A stretch of 64,000 nt of DNA from positions 49,365-113,364 of the forward strand of contig CABUXL010000001.1 in assembly GCA_902495525.1 (NCBI GenBank), read 5' to 3'. The stretch is from an uncultured Collinsella sp. GTDB lineage: Bacteria; Actinomycetota; Coriobacteriia; Coriobacteriales; Coriobacteriaceae. The notes beneath the pieces were generated by a model. That model worked only from the letters and a program-made list of their open reading frames with translations. It was not told the DNA's origin and searched no databases. A program made the translations under genes and the position numbers. Shown here piece by piece: positions 18,499 to 28,030 of the stretch; within the stretch, counting starts at the first letter, position 1, and each line of letters opens with the position of its first letter.

Positions 18499-19458
18499 TT
18501 ATTTGTCCTGCTCCAGCAGATCGGACGGCGTGCGATCGGGCTTGCCACCGCGGAAGATCTCGCGGCCATGCAGACGATGCTCCAGGTCACGTTCGGCCTT
18601 TTCCTCGTCAATCTTGGTCTGGCTCACCGACGGGTCCTCAATCAGCGACGACACCGAGTTCACCTGCTTTTGAATGCGCTCGGCAATCGTGTCGTCCATG
18701 CTCACGATATGCATCTTCCAGTCGATGTTCGTAGCGGTCGATGAGCTCTTGGTCCACACGAACGTCAGAATGGCGCTCTGATGACCCCTCGCGGGGAACA
18801 TGCCAAAGAAGGAATCATGCTGGATGTTGCTGTCCTCATCGATATAGGCATGCACGTTGTACACCACGCGGTCGATCTTATCGTTGAGCAACGCGTTGGT
18901 CGCAAGTGCCGCAGCCTGAATCTGCCCGTTGGACAGCAGCTCGAGCTCGTTGGCAGACGACGTGTCCAACACCGTTACCTCGACCGTGCCTGTGCGCTCG
19001 TCCGCCTCGTCGACGGTAAAGTCGAGCGGGAACTGCGTAAAGCCGTTACCCCACTCAAGGCCGCCCTTCAGTGCCGTGGAAACGGTATCCACCGAAACAC
19101 TCTCGGACAGGTTGGCAGTGTTCAGGCGGCGCATCACGCCGTAGCCAATCTGCATGCCCACGATCAGTACAAGGATGCCGATGACCACAGCCATAGCGGT
19201 CTTCGTAATGGTATGGCTCACCTGCGAGCCCGAAGGGTCGTCCTCGGACAGCGGGTCGATCTGTTTTGTCTGGCTTGCGCGGTCTTCGCTGCGAAGCTGC
19301 GCCAGCGCCGCCTTGTCGCCGCGCTTGGCCGCTGCCTCTTTTTCGCGCATGCGCTCGGTGCGCTTTTTGGCAAGCGTCGGATCCAAAACGCCGGATGCGT
19401 CGATCTCGGAGAATAACTCCGTCACTTCTTCCGGAGTCAAAGGGTTCTTCTCAGCCAT
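18499..19458 (-). CDS. Single-pass membrane protein of unknown function
   Basis: A 319-residue protein I do not recognise. Residues 1-80 are charged and helical (TPEEVTELFSEIDASGVLDP, then a Lys/Arg/Glu-rich segment). One TM helix spans about 86-108. The rest is a mixed alpha/beta domain with DFTVDEADERTGTVEVTVLDTSS, ending in a charged tail. The orientation is probably cytoplasmic N-terminus and outside C-terminal domain. It lies 20 bases downstream of the ABC exporter gene on the same strand and is likely co-transcribed with it. Confidence 0.7.
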   Translation of the reverse strand: MAEKNPLTPEEVTELFSEIDASGVLDPTLAKKRTERMREKEAAAKRGDKAALAQLRSEDRASQTKQIDPLSEDDPSGSQVSHTITKTAMAVVIGILVLIVGMQIGYGVMRRLNTANLSESVSVDTVSTALKGGLEWGNGFTQFPLDFTVDEADERTGTVEVTVLDTSSANELELLSNGQIQAAALATNALLNDKIDRVVYNVHAYIDEDSNIQHDSFFGMFPARGHQSAILTFVWTKSSSTATNIDWKMHIVSMDDTIAERIQKQVNSVSSLIEDPSVSQTKIDEEKAERDLEHRLHGREIFRGGKPDRTPSDLLEQDK

Positions 19459-19477
19459 ATACTTCCTGTCATATCAA

Positions 19478-21247
19478 TCAGTCGAGCTCGTGCGCACGCG
19501 CACCTTCGAACTGCATTCGATAGTAACGGGCATAGGTGCCGCCACGGGCGAGAAGCTGCTCGTGCGTGCCACGTTCCACAACGCGACCATGCTCGACGGT
19601 CGCAATCTCGTCGGCATGCTTAATGGTCGAGAGACGGTGGGCGATGATGATCGTGGTGCGGCCGCGCGCCAGGCGCTCGAGCGACTCCTGCACCGCCTCC
19701 TCGCTCTCGTTATCCAAGGCGCTCGTCGCCTCGTCCAGGATCAGGATCTTGGGGTTCTTGAGAAACACGCGTGCAATGGCTACGCGCTGCTTCTGGCCGC
19801 CCGAAAGACGGCTGCCGCGCTCGCCCACGACCGTGTCGTAGCCCTGCGGCAGCGACTCAATGAAGGCATCGATATTGGCGCGGCGGGCGGCCTCGGCGAC
19901 CTCTTCTGCCGTGGCGCCTGGCTTGCCGTAAGCGATGTTCTCGCCAATCGTACCGTCAAACAGATAGACATCCTGCTGCACCAGGCCAATGGCGCGGCGC
20001 AGACTCTGTTGCGTCACGTCGCGCACGTCTTGGCCATCGATGCTGACGGATCCAGCAGCCACGTCATAAAAGCGCGGCAGCAGCGAACAAGTCGTAGACT
20101 TGCCACCGCCCGAGGGGCCGACCAGGGCAATGGTCTGGCCGGGCTTGATGGACAGATTCATATGGTCGATCACGGGACGAGCCTCTTCGCTGCTGCCCAG
20201 CTCAACATCCTCGTAGCTGAAGCACACATCGCGATATTCAACCGCGCCAGCCGTCACCTGCAGGTCCGCGGCATCCGGCTTGTCCTGGATATCCGGGGCG
20301 GTCGAAAGTACCTCGTCCATACGCTTAAAGCCGGCGATGGCCTTCTGATACGTCTCGGCCGAATTGACGAGCGTCTCGAGCGGGGTACAGAACAGCGAAA
20401 TATAGAGCGCGAAGGTCGCCATATCGACCGCCTGCAGTTGACCTTGCGCCACCAGCCAACCACCCAGCAGCACCACGATCACGTACAACACGCCCGAGAG
20501 CAGGCCATACGTCGCAGTGTAAACGCCCATGGCGTGATACATATTCTCCTTGGACGAAAGATAGCGGTCGTTCGAGGCGCGGAACTTGGAGCGCTCAGCT
20601 TCCTCGTTCGCAAAACTCTTGACCACGCGCATGCCTGCCAGCGAATCCTGCAGCTGAGCATTAATACCGCTGATCTTTTTGCGGTTGTCGCTGAAGACCT
20701 CGCGCATGCGCATGTTCTGCCAAAACATGATGACCGCAAACACCGCCGTCACCACGGCCATGGCAAGCGCCAGCACCGGGGCAATAGCAAAGAGGATCAC
20801 AAACGAGCCGACGATCTCGATGCCGCAGATGATAATCCACTCGGGCACGTGGTGTGCCGCCTCGCAGATATCGAACAGGTCGTTGACCACGCGGCTCATC
20901 ATGTCACCTGAGCTGTTGCGATCGAAGTACGCAAAGCTAAAGCGCTCGTACTGATCGAACAGGTCCTCGCGCATCTTGGACTCCATGCGCGCGCCCATCA
21001 CGTGGCCCCAATAGCTCACAAAGTAGCGGCAGGCGCAGCGGACGGCATACATCAGTACCAGGCCAACCGCGATCATACCGATCGCCTGCATAATAGCAGC
21101 CTGACCCTGGGTAAAGAGCCCGCCGGTCAGATTGCGCAGAATGATAGGAAACGCCAGGTCGATGGCGGCAAGCACCAGGGCGCAAACAGTATCGGCAACA
21201 AAAAGCCCCATCTGGGGCTTGTAATAAGACAAAAACCTTCTAAACAT
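19478..21247 (-). CDS. ABC exporter, fused membrane and ATPase domains
   Basis: A 589-residue half-transporter that would work as a dimer. The N-terminal type I exporter domain has six TM helices (residues about 1-310). The nucleotide-binding domain has Walker A GPSGGGKST, signature LSGGQKQR, Walker B ILILDEATS and H-loop AHRLST. The substrate is unknown; lipid or multidrug exporters look like this. ATG 21247 has CGAGGA just upstream and starts at the typical MFRRFLSYYKP. A longer open frame to 21592 runs through a structured repeat and is rejected. Confidence 0.9.
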   Translation of the reverse strand: MFRRFLSYYKPQMGLFVADTVCALVLAAIDLAFPIILRNLTGGLFTQGQAAIMQAIGMIAVGLVLMYAVRCACRYFVSYWGHVMGARMESKMREDLFDQYERFSFAYFDRNSSGDMMSRVVNDLFDICEAAHHVPEWIIICGIEIVGSFVILFAIAPVLALAMAVVTAVFAVIMFWQNMRMREVFSDNRKKISGINAQLQDSLAGMRVVKSFANEEAERSKFRASNDRYLSSKENMYHAMGVYTATYGLLSGVLYVIVVLLGGWLVAQGQLQAVDMATFALYISLFCTPLETLVNSAETYQKAIAGFKRMDEVLSTAPDIQDKPDAADLQVTAGAVEYRDVCFSYEDVELGSSEEARPVIDHMNLSIKPGQTIALVGPSGGGKSTTCSLLPRFYDVAAGSVSIDGQDVRDVTQQSLRRAIGLVQQDVYLFDGTIGENIAYGKPGATAEEVAEAARRANIDAFIESLPQGYDTVVGERGSRLSGGQKQRVAIARVFLKNPKILILDEATSALDNESEEAVQESLERLARGRTTIIIAHRLSTIKHADEIATVEHGRVVERGTHEQLLARGGTYARYYRMQFEGARAHELD

Positions 21248-21356
21248 GCAGTCCTCGGAGAGAAATAAATAGCGTGAGAAATCCGGTTGAACCGGTCGGG
21301 CTGAAAACAAAGCGTCCCAACAAACATAACGCCAATGATCTGGCAGCGTCAGCGAC

Positions 21357-21452
21357 AACGTCCCTAAGCGAGCAAGGTGCCTTGAAAGAGGAGCGACGCG
21401 TACTTCGGTACGCGAGCGACGATTGAAAGGCAGATTGCCGCTTAGGGGCGTT
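21357..21452. repeat. Structured intergenic element, copy A
   Basis: Nested stems. Outer 21357-21370/21439-21452, 14 bp with one G-U. Inner 21372-21383/21427-21438, with a two-base internal loop. Apical CGCGTAC-TTCG-GTACGCG at 21397-21414. The core GAAAGAGGAG...CGACGATTGA is shared with copy B at 39487-39585. It lies between the NUDIX gene and the ABC exporter gene. Confidence 0.85.
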
Positions 21453-21494
21453 TGCAGCGTCGACTCGTTACGCGGTTTGGTAAAACCGCGTAAC

Positions 21495-22190
21495 CTAGAG
21501 TTCGGCTCCGCCCAACCTATGTGCGATGCTATCGCAGGCCAAGGCGCCCACGACGGTCTTGGCATCTTCGATCTTGCCGTCGAGCACAGCATCGATCAGC
21601 TCGTGCAGCGGCACTAAATCCACGTTGACGAACTCGTCATCATCGGGGTTGGGCGCATCGAACTCGAGCTTGGTGGCCAGGTAGATGTGAATGATCTCGT
21701 CGCAAAAACCGCAGGACGTGACAATCGACGTCAAAAAGCGAATGCGACCGGCCCTAAAGCCCGTCTCCTCATGCAGCTCGCGCTTGGCGCAATCGAGCGG
21801 GTCCTCGCCTGGGTCGAGCTTGCCGGCGGGAACCTCGACCGTCACGCGGTCGATGGCGGTGCGGTACTGACGCACCAGTACGATCTTGCCGCTCTCGGTC
21901 AGTGCCACAACGGCCGCCGCACCCGGATGGCGAACGATATCGCGGGCGCTACGGCGACCGTTGGGCAGTTCAACCTCAAGACGGTGGACGTCGAGGATCT
22001 TGCCCTTCCAGGCGCACTCCTCCGAAAGAATCTTCTCGTGCAGCTCGGCATCGTGCGGGTCGTCGTCGCCCAGCACCAGCGCCGGCTCGTCAGCGACCTC
22101 GCCACCAGGCTCGCCCTCGGCGTGCCCATACATGCGGCTGTCCTCTTCGACGATCTGCGCGTCCACGAGCTCTTCGTTCTTCTCGTCCAT
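21495..22190 (-). CDS. NUDIX hydrolase, ADP-ribose pyrophosphatase-like
   Basis: About 231 residues. The NUDIX box is intact: G, then EDPLDCAKRELHEETG. The preceding VEVPAGKLDPGE is typical of ADP-ribose pyrophosphatases, which hydrolyse nucleoside diphosphate sugars. The N-terminal 60 residues are an acidic extension (MDEKNEELVDAQIVEEDSR...) not needed for catalysis. ATG 22190 is preferred because GAGGG lies nine bases upstream; the ATG at 22199 abuts the Shine-Dalgarno. It follows purD closely on the same strand, so co-transcription is likely. Confidence 0.85.
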   Translation of the reverse strand: MDEKNEELVDAQIVEEDSRMYGHAEGEPGGEVADEPALVLGDDDPHDAELHEKILSEECAWKGKILDVHRLEVELPNGRRSARDIVRHPGAAAVVALTESGKIVLVRQYRTAIDRVTVEVPAGKLDPGEDPLDCAKRELHEETGFRAGRIRFLTSIVTSCGFCDEIIHIYLATKLEFDAPNPDDDEFVNVDLVPLHELIDAVLDGKIEDAKTVVGALACDSIAHRLGGAEL

Positions 22191-22211
22191 CCGTCTCATC
22201 CCTCTCGGACT

Positions 22212-23516
22212 TTAGGCATCCCAGGCGTCGCGGCCACGCAGCGCGCGCAGGCCGATGTCATGACGCAGGGTCTTGCCCTCAAAATCAATCTTCTCGCAGG
22301 CATCGTAGGCAAGGTTGCGGGCGTTCTCAAACGTATCGCCCAGCGCGGTCACGGCAAGCACACGGCCGCCGTTGGTCACGAGCTGACCGTCCACCACGGC
22401 GGTGCCGGCATGGTACACGGTCACGTTCTCCATGGACTCGGCGTCGGCGATGCCGGTGATGACTTTGCCCTTCTCGTAGCTGCCGGGGTAGCCCGCGCTC
22501 GTCAGGACAACAGCCACGGCCCACTCGTCACGCCAATCGAGCTCAATCTGATCAAGCTCGCAGTTGGCGCAGGCGAGCATAACCTCGACCAGGTCGTTCT
22601 TGAGGCGCGGCAGCACGACCTGCGTCTCGGGGTCGCCAAAGCGGGCGTTGAACTCCAGCACCTTGGGGCCGGCGGGGGTGAGCATAAAGCCGCCATACAG
22701 GCAGCCGCGGTAGTCGATGCCCTCGGCAGCAAGCTCGGCCACGGTCTGCTCCATGACTTTCACCATGGTGGCGTGCTCCTCGTCGGTCACGATGGGCACC
22801 GGGCTGTAAACGCCCATGCCGCCGGTGTTGGGGCCAAGGTCGCCCTCGAGCGCACGCTTGTGGTCCTGCGAGGTGGCCATGGGGCGCACGGTCTTGCCGT
22901 CGGTAAAGGCCAGCAGCGAGCACTCGGGGCCAACCAGCATCTCCTCAATGACAACGGTATTGCCGGCATCACCAAAGGTGCCGCCAAAGCACTCGCGCAC
23001 GGCCTCCTCGGCCTGCGCAAGCTCAGTCGCCACGATAACGCCCTTGCCTGCGGCCAGGCCGTCTGCCTTCACGACCAGCGGGGCGCCCTGCTCGCGCACG
23101 TAGGCGAGAGCCGAAGCCTCGTCGGTGAACGAGCCGTAGGCTGCCGTCGGAATGCCGGCACGCTCCATGAGTTGCTTGGAGAACAGCTTGGAGCCCTCCA
23201 TCTGAGCGCCCTCGGCACCCGGGCCAAAGCAGGGAATGCCCGCCGCGCGCACGGCATCGGCTACGCCCGCCACGAGCGGAGCCTCGGGGCCAATCACCAC
23301 GAGTCCGCATCCGTGGCTCTGGGCAAACGCCGCCACGGCCGCAGGATCGCAATCGTCGAGAACCACGTTCTCGCCGCAGCTCGCGGTGCCGCCGTTACCC
23401 GGCGCAATGTAGAGCTTGCCGGCGCGCGGTGATGCTGCGAGTTTTGCTGCCAGAGCATGCTCGCGGCCGCCGCTGCCCAACAACAGGATGTCGATGGTTT
23501 GAGTGTCCGCCTTCAA
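22212..23516 (-). CDS. purD: Phosphoribosylamine-glycine ligase
   Basis: The ATP-grasp enzyme of purine synthesis that joins glycine to phosphoribosylamine. The 434-residue protein begins IDILLLGSGGREHALA and has the typical LVVKADGLAAGKGV and GGMGVYSP motifs, then EFNARFGDPETQ. The start is TTG, with GGAGG five bases upstream. It lies downstream of purA on the same strand, with a terminator hairpin in the gap. Confidence 0.97.
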   Translation of the reverse strand: MKADTQTIDILLLGSGGREHALAAKLAASPRAGKLYIAPGNGGTASCGENVVLDDCDPAAVAAFAQSHGCGLVVIGPEAPLVAGVADAVRAAGIPCFGPGAEGAQMEGSKLFSKQLMERAGIPTAAYGSFTDEASALAYVREQGAPLVVKADGLAAGKGVIVATELAQAEEAVRECFGGTFGDAGNTVVIEEMLVGPECSLLAFTDGKTVRPMATSQDHKRALEGDLGPNTGGMGVYSPVPIVTDEEHATMVKVMEQTVAELAAEGIDYRGCLYGGFMLTPAGPKVLEFNARFGDPETQVVLPRLKNDLVEVMLACANCELDQIELDWRDEWAVAVVLTSAGYPGSYEKGKVITGIADAESMENVTVYHAGTAVVDGQLVTNGGRVLAVTALGDTFENARNLAYDACEKIDFEGKTLRHDIGLRALRGRDAWDA

Positions 23517-23571
23517 GGGTGCCTCCTCTATGGATTAGCGGCCCGCTCCGCGCGAGCCCTTTGCAAGCAAA

Positions 23572-23611
23572 TATACCCCTCAGCCGCCCGTCCGGGCTGC
23601 AAAGGGGTATA
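23572..23611 (-). terminator. Terminator of purA
   Basis: A TATACCCCT/AGGGGTATA stem with a nested CAGCC-type hairpin, 24 bases after the purA stop and upstream of purD. Confidence 0.65.
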
Positions 23612-23634
23612 TCGCAATAACCGAATAGTGCCGA

Positions 23635-24921
23635 TTACTTCCAGAATCGGTTGATGATCTGCTCGCGACCGGCGCCGACGCCAATGAACGTCACGCGGGT
23701 GTGTGCCAGATCCTCGATAAATGCCACGTAGTCCTGAGCCTCCTGCGGCAGCTCCTCAAAGCTGCGGCAACCGGTGATATCGCACTTCCAGCCCGGGAGC
23801 TCCTCGTAGATGGGCTTGGCATGCTCAAAGCGCACCTGATGCTCGGGCACGCTCGTGTAACGCTCGCCGTCGACGTCGTAGGCAACGCACACCTTGATGG
23901 TATCGAAGGCCGAAAGCACGTCGAGCTTGGTCATGGCGATATCGGTGAGGCCGTTGACACGCGAGGCGTAGTTGGCGATGGGGCCATCGAACCAACCGCA
24001 GCGACGGCGACGGCCGGTGGTCACGCCGTACTCATAGCCTTCCTCGGTCAGCGTATGGCCGGCCTCGGACTCATAGGAAAGCTCGGTGGGCATGGGACCC
24101 GAACCGACGCGGGTGATATAGGCCTTCATGACGCCCAGCACGCGGTCGACATTCTTCATACCGACGCCGGAGCCGGTGATGGCGCCGCCGGCGGTGCAGT
24201 TGGAAGACGTCACGTACGGATAGGTGCCGTGGTCAATGTCGAGCAGCGTTGCCTGGGCGCCCTCGAACAGCAGGTCCTTGCCCTCGTCGATCATGTTGTT
24301 GAGCAGCAGGCTCGTCTCGGTGATGTAGGGGCGCAGGCGCTCGGCCATGGGCAGGTACTCGTCGCAGATCTGGTCCACGGTGTAGGTGGGCAGGTGGTAG
24401 ATGAGCTCGAGCTCGGGATTCACGCGGGCAAGAGCGGTCTCCAGCTTGTCGCGGAACAGCGCCTCGTCCAGCATGTCCTGCATGCGCAGGCCGATGCGGG
24501 CCATCTTGTCCTGGTAGCACGGACCGATGCCGCGCTTGGTGGTACCGATGTTCTTCTTGCCGAGCTTCTGCTCAAAAGCACCATCCAGATCGATGTGGTA
24601 CGGCATGATGATGTGCGCGTTGCCACTGATCTTGAGGTTCTTGGTGGTGATGCCGTCGGCCTCGAACATGTCAATCTCCTCAAGGACAACCTTGGGGTTG
24701 ACGACGCAGCCGTTACCGATCACCGACATATGGTCGGAATACATGATGCCGGAGGGCACCTGGTGCAGGCCGTACTTCTTGCCGTTGACGACGATGGTGT
24801 GGCCGGCGTTATTACCGCCCGAATAGCGCACGACGGCATCGAAGTCGCCGGCGACCAGGTCGCAGATTTTACCCTTGCCCTCATCGCCCCACTGGGCACC
24901 GACCAAAACGGTTGACGGCAT
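23635..24921 (-). CDS. purA: Adenylosuccinate synthetase
   Basis: Commits IMP to AMP synthesis using GTP and aspartate. The 428-residue protein starts MPSTVLVGAQWGDEGKGK, which includes the P-loop-like GDEGKGK, and has the NAGHT segment and the C-terminal TTGRRRRCGWFD loop. The ATG has AAGGAG five bases upstream. It follows dnaB on the same strand with a gap of about 90 bp. Confidence 0.97.
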   Translation of the reverse strand: MPSTVLVGAQWGDEGKGKICDLVAGDFDAVVRYSGGNNAGHTIVVNGKKYGLHQVPSGIMYSDHMSVIGNGCVVNPKVVLEEIDMFEADGITTKNLKISGNAHIIMPYHIDLDGAFEQKLGKKNIGTTKRGIGPCYQDKMARIGLRMQDMLDEALFRDKLETALARVNPELELIYHLPTYTVDQICDEYLPMAERLRPYITETSLLLNNMIDEGKDLLFEGAQATLLDIDHGTYPYVTSSNCTAGGAITGSGVGMKNVDRVLGVMKAYITRVGSGPMPTELSYESEAGHTLTEEGYEYGVTTGRRRRCGWFDGPIANYASRVNGLTDIAMTKLDVLSAFDTIKVCVAYDVDGERYTSVPEHQVRFEHAKPIYEELPGWKCDITGCRSFEELPQEAQDYVAFIEDLAHTRVTFIGVGAGREQIINRFWK

Positions 24922-25014
24922 GTTTACTCCTTACATTCATGGACTGTCTACGCGCCACGCTGGCACGCAGAAGCACAAAACATTCCCAGTATACCCGTGC
25001 AACGGGCGCCTGTC

Positions 25015-26406
25015 CTACTCCTCGGTATGCGCCCCATCAAGCTCATAGAACTTGGTGGATGCCGGCAGGAACATCAGGTCGACGTCACCGATCGGGCCCG
25101 AACGGTTCTTGGCCACGACGATACGCGTAACGCCCTCGTCGGGTCGATCGTCACGCGAGGCCTCGGCCTCATCGGCGGAGCGGTCCAAGAACATAACGAT
25201 GTCGGCGTCCTGCTCGATGGAGCCCGATTCACGCAGGTCGGACAGCTGCGGGCGTTTGCCGGTACGGGACTCGACCTGACGCGACAGCTGCGACAGCGCG
25301 ATCAACGGAATCTTGAGCTCCTTGGCCATGATCTTTAAGCCACGCGACATCTCGGAGACCTCGACGGTACGGCTCTCGGAGCGACGTCCCGGCGGAGGAC
25401 TCACCAGCTGCAGGTAGTCCAGGATGATGATGGCCTTCTCCTTGTTGTGGAGCATGCGGCGGCTCTTGGCGCGGATCTCGGTCACCGTGGTGCCGGGCGT
25501 ATCGTCAATCAAAATGTCGAGCTTAGACAAGGTCTGCGTGGCCTCGTTGATATTGGCCCACTGCTCGGGGCTAATGCGGCCCGTACGGAAGTCGCTGATC
25601 GAGATCATGGCGTAGGCGCAAATCAGGCGCTGGGCAATTTCCTTGCCCGACATCTCCAGCGAAAAGAAGCCGACGGTATAGCCCGCAGCGGCGGCGTTGA
25701 GCGCCAGGTTCAGAGCAAACGACGTCTTACCCACGGCAGGGCGGGCGCCGATAATGATGAGCTGGCCCTCGCGGAAACCCATAAGCATGCGGTCGAGTGA
25801 CGGGAAGCCGGTGGGCACGCCCGCGGCCTGTCCGCCGGCCTTACACACTTCCTCGGCCTCGTTATAGGCCTCGACCATAAACTCGGTCAGCGTCTTATAG
25901 CTCGACTTGACCTCGCGCGCCGTGACCTTGAGCAGCTTGCTCTCGGCCAGCTCCACGACCTCTTTGGTGTCGGTAGGGGCGTTATAGGCCAGCGCGTTGA
26001 TCTCGTTGGTGGCACCGATCAGCTCGCGCAGCATCGAGTCGCGACGGACGATGGCGGCATGGTGCTGCCAGTTCACGAGCGACAGGGTCTGACCCATCAG
26101 CTCCAAAATGTAGGCCTCGCCGCCCACGGCATCAAGCTTGTTGATACTACGCAGGTAATCGATCAGCGAGATAGAGTCGATGGGAATGCGGCTGTTGTAC
26201 ATATCGACCATCGCGGTGTAGATGGTCTTATGGATGGGCCGGTAGAAGTCATCGGGCTGCAGCTCGACCTGGGCCTCCTCGACCACCTCGGGCGACAGCA
26301 GCATGGCGGCCAGTACATTGGCCTCTGCATCTTGGTTTTGAGGGAGACCCAACTTGGAGCCACGGTCCTCGACCGTCAGCCCCGTCTCCCTTTCGTCATA
26401 TGCCAT
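25015..26406 (-). CDS. dnaB: Replicative DNA helicase
   Basis: The hexameric 5'-3' replicative helicase. About 463 residues: an N-terminal DnaB domain (PQNQDAEANVLAAMLLSPEV) and a RecA-like motor with Walker A GARPAVGKTS and Walker B IILDYLQL, then motif H4 (SQLSRQVE). ATG 26406 is preferred, since AGGA lies about five bases upstream; two ATGs further upstream have no such site. It lies downstream of the rpsF-ssb-rpsR-rplI cluster, an arrangement seen in many Gram-positive bacteria. Confidence 0.96.
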   Translation of the reverse strand: MAYDERETGLTVEDRGSKLGLPQNQDAEANVLAAMLLSPEVVEEAQVELQPDDFYRPIHKTIYTAMVDMYNSRIPIDSISLIDYLRSINKLDAVGGEAYILELMGQTLSLVNWQHHAAIVRRDSMLRELIGATNEINALAYNAPTDTKEVVELAESKLLKVTAREVKSSYKTLTEFMVEAYNEAEEVCKAGGQAAGVPTGFPSLDRMLMGFREGQLIIIGARPAVGKTSFALNLALNAAAAGYTVGFFSLEMSGKEIAQRLICAYAMISISDFRTGRISPEQWANINEATQTLSKLDILIDDTPGTTVTEIRAKSRRMLHNKEKAIIILDYLQLVSPPPGRRSESRTVEVSEMSRGLKIMAKELKIPLIALSQLSRQVESRTGKRPQLSDLRESGSIEQDADIVMFLDRSADEAEASRDDRPDEGVTRIVVAKNRSGPIGDVDLMFLPASTKFYELDGAHTEE

Positions 26407-26568
26407 GAGCATCCTCATTCATATCGCTTGCGAGCATCCATAGTATCAGCCACAGCCTCAAAACGGGCCGCGCCCCGGCAATCATCACCGAACGAAACGG
26501 ATGAACGGTCCTGCATGTGGGACTTCACCACAACGCCTGCCATGGCACTCGCATCGCGCTAAAAAGCA

Positions 26569-26603
26569 AAAAGGGCGCCCTGGTCTCCCAGAGCGCCCTT
26601 CTT
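26569..26603 (-). terminator. Terminator of the ribosomal protein operon
   Basis: An AAGGGCGC/GCGCCCTT stem with inner CTGG pairing, 30 bases after the rplI stop. A and T runs lie on both sides. Confidence 0.75.
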
Positions 26604-26632
26604 AGAACAAGATTGTTGCGTTGCAGCAAATG

Positions 26633-27172
26633 CTACTCGGCAGCAGCCTCAGTCTCGACCTCGGCGGTCTCGGCCTCGGCGACCTCAGCGGCCTCCTCAA
26701 CCTCAGCCTCGGCAGCGAGCTCCTCGGCGGTAACGCCAACGAGAACGACAACCTCGGCCTTGATCTCGCGGTACAGCGAGATGGCAACGGTGTGGGCACC
26801 GGCAACCTTGATGGGCTTACCGAGCTCGACGCGCTTGCGGTCGATGTCCATACCGAGCTGAGCCTTGATGGCGTCAGCGATCATGGCGGCGGTAACGGAG
26901 CCAAAGAGGATGCCCTCGTCGCCGACCTTGACGTCAACGGTGACCGTCTTGCCCTCGAAGGCAGCCTTGGTCTCGTTGGCGGTAGCCAGACGGACGGCCT
27001 CGCGCTTGGCGATGTTGTTGCGACGCTCGTCAAGCTGCTTGAGGTTGCCCTTGGTGGCGGCAACAGCGAGCTTCTTGGGGAACAGGAAGTTCTCAGCGTA
27101 ACCCTGAGCGACCTCTACGACGTCACCCTCGCCGCCCTTGCCCTTGATCTCATCGAGAAGAATAACCTTCAT
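26633..27172 (-). CDS. rplI: 50S ribosomal protein bL9
   Basis: A 179-residue protein. The N-terminal RNA-binding domain is canonical (MKVILLDEIKGKGGEGDVVEVAQGYAENFL is the family signature region, here split into its parts: VILLD, GDVVEV and GYAENFL). A long helix and the C-terminal domain follow. The C-terminus has an unusual acidic Ala/Glu tail of about 30 residues, making it longer than the usual 148-150. It is the last ribosomal gene of the operon, 15 bases after rpsR. Confidence 0.96.
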   Translation of the reverse strand: MKVILLDEIKGKGGEGDVVEVAQGYAENFLFPKKLAVAATKGNLKQLDERRNNIAKREAVRLATANETKAAFEGKTVTVDVKVGDEGILFGSVTAAMIADAIKAQLGMDIDRKRVELGKPIKVAGAHTVAISLYREIKAEVVVLVGVTAEELAAEAEVEEAAEVAEAETAEVETEAAAE

Positions 27173-27187
27173 GATGCGTCTCCCTTC

Positions 27188-27454
27188 TTAGCCGCGGTCG
27201 CGGTTGCCACGAGAGGAAACCACGGGGACGGTGTACGGCAGGAGAGCCATCTCGCGGGCGCGCTTGATGGCGTTGGCGATGTCATGCTGATGCTGCGTGC
27301 AAGCGCCAGTGACGCGACGGGGCTTGATCTTGCCACGGTCGGTCATGTACTTACGGAGAAGCTGAGTGTCCTTATAGTCGATGAACTCAGTGTTCTCCTT
27401 GCAGAACTGGCAGTACTTACGACGCGGCTGACGTGCAGAAAAATCATTAGCCAT
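27188..27454 (-). CDS. rpsR: 30S ribosomal protein bS18
   Basis: An 88-residue subunit protein that pairs with bS6 on 16S rRNA. It has the typical KYCQFCKEN and IDYKDTQLLRKYMTDRGKIKPRR regions, and keeps the Cys pair of zinc-ribbon type variants. ATG 27454 is chosen because it has AAAGG upstream and matches the family length; the frame extends to 27505 without a ribosome binding site. Confidence 0.96.
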   Translation of the reverse strand: MANDFSARQPRRKYCQFCKENTEFIDYKDTQLLRKYMTDRGKIKPRRVTGACTQHQHDIANAIKRAREMALLPYTVPVVSSRGNRDRG

Positions 27455-27526
27455 GTCAAAATACCTTTCGTTTGGCAACTTCGGCGAACCGAAGCCGCCT
27501 CTCACTCAAAAATAGGTGAACAGCCC

Positions 27527-27982
27527 TTAAAACGGGATGTCCTCATCGTAGACGTCGACCGCGGGCGGCGTAGCCACCGGTGCGGCAGGACGCGGTGCGG
27601 GCGCTGCAGGGGCTGCGGGCGCGTAACCGCCCTGATCGTAGCCACCCTGGCCACCACGGGAGCTCATAAACTCGATCTCATCGACGATGACCTCAAGCTT
27701 GCTCCGGCGCTGGCCGTCGCGCTCCCAAGAGCTGTAGCGCAGCTTGCCCTCGATCGCGACCTTGTTTCCCTTTGCCAGGAAACGGCTCACGGCCTCGGCG
27801 CGCGTGCCGAACATAGTGCAGTCGACAAAGTTGGGATAGTCCTCCCACTCGCCAGTCTGCGGGTTGCGGCGACGATCGTTCACGGCGACGCCAAAGGACA
27901 GAACCTGGGTTCCGCCAGCGGTGGCGCGCAGCTCGGGATCACGCGTGAGGTTACCGGTGATGTTCACTCGATTGATGCTCAT
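27527..27982 (-). CDS. ssb: Single-stranded DNA-binding protein
   Basis: A 151-residue SSB. The OB fold (INRVNITGNLTRDPEL, then VDCTMFGTRAEAVSRFLAKGNKV) is followed by a Gly/Gln/Pro-rich linker and the conserved acidic tip DEDIPF, which recruits replication and repair partners. It sits between rpsF and rpsR, the usual bacterial arrangement. Confidence 0.97.
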   Translation of the reverse strand: MSINRVNITGNLTRDPELRATAGGTQVLSFGVAVNDRRRNPQTGEWEDYPNFVDCTMFGTRAEAVSRFLAKGNKVAIEGKLRYSSWERDGQRRSKLEVIVDEIEFMSSRGGQGGYDQGGYAPAAPAAPAPRPAAPVATPPAVDVYDEDIPF

Positions 27983-28030
27983 AACTCACTACTTCCTCTT
28001 GGGGCACAAGCCCAGTCCAAAACGACAGTC

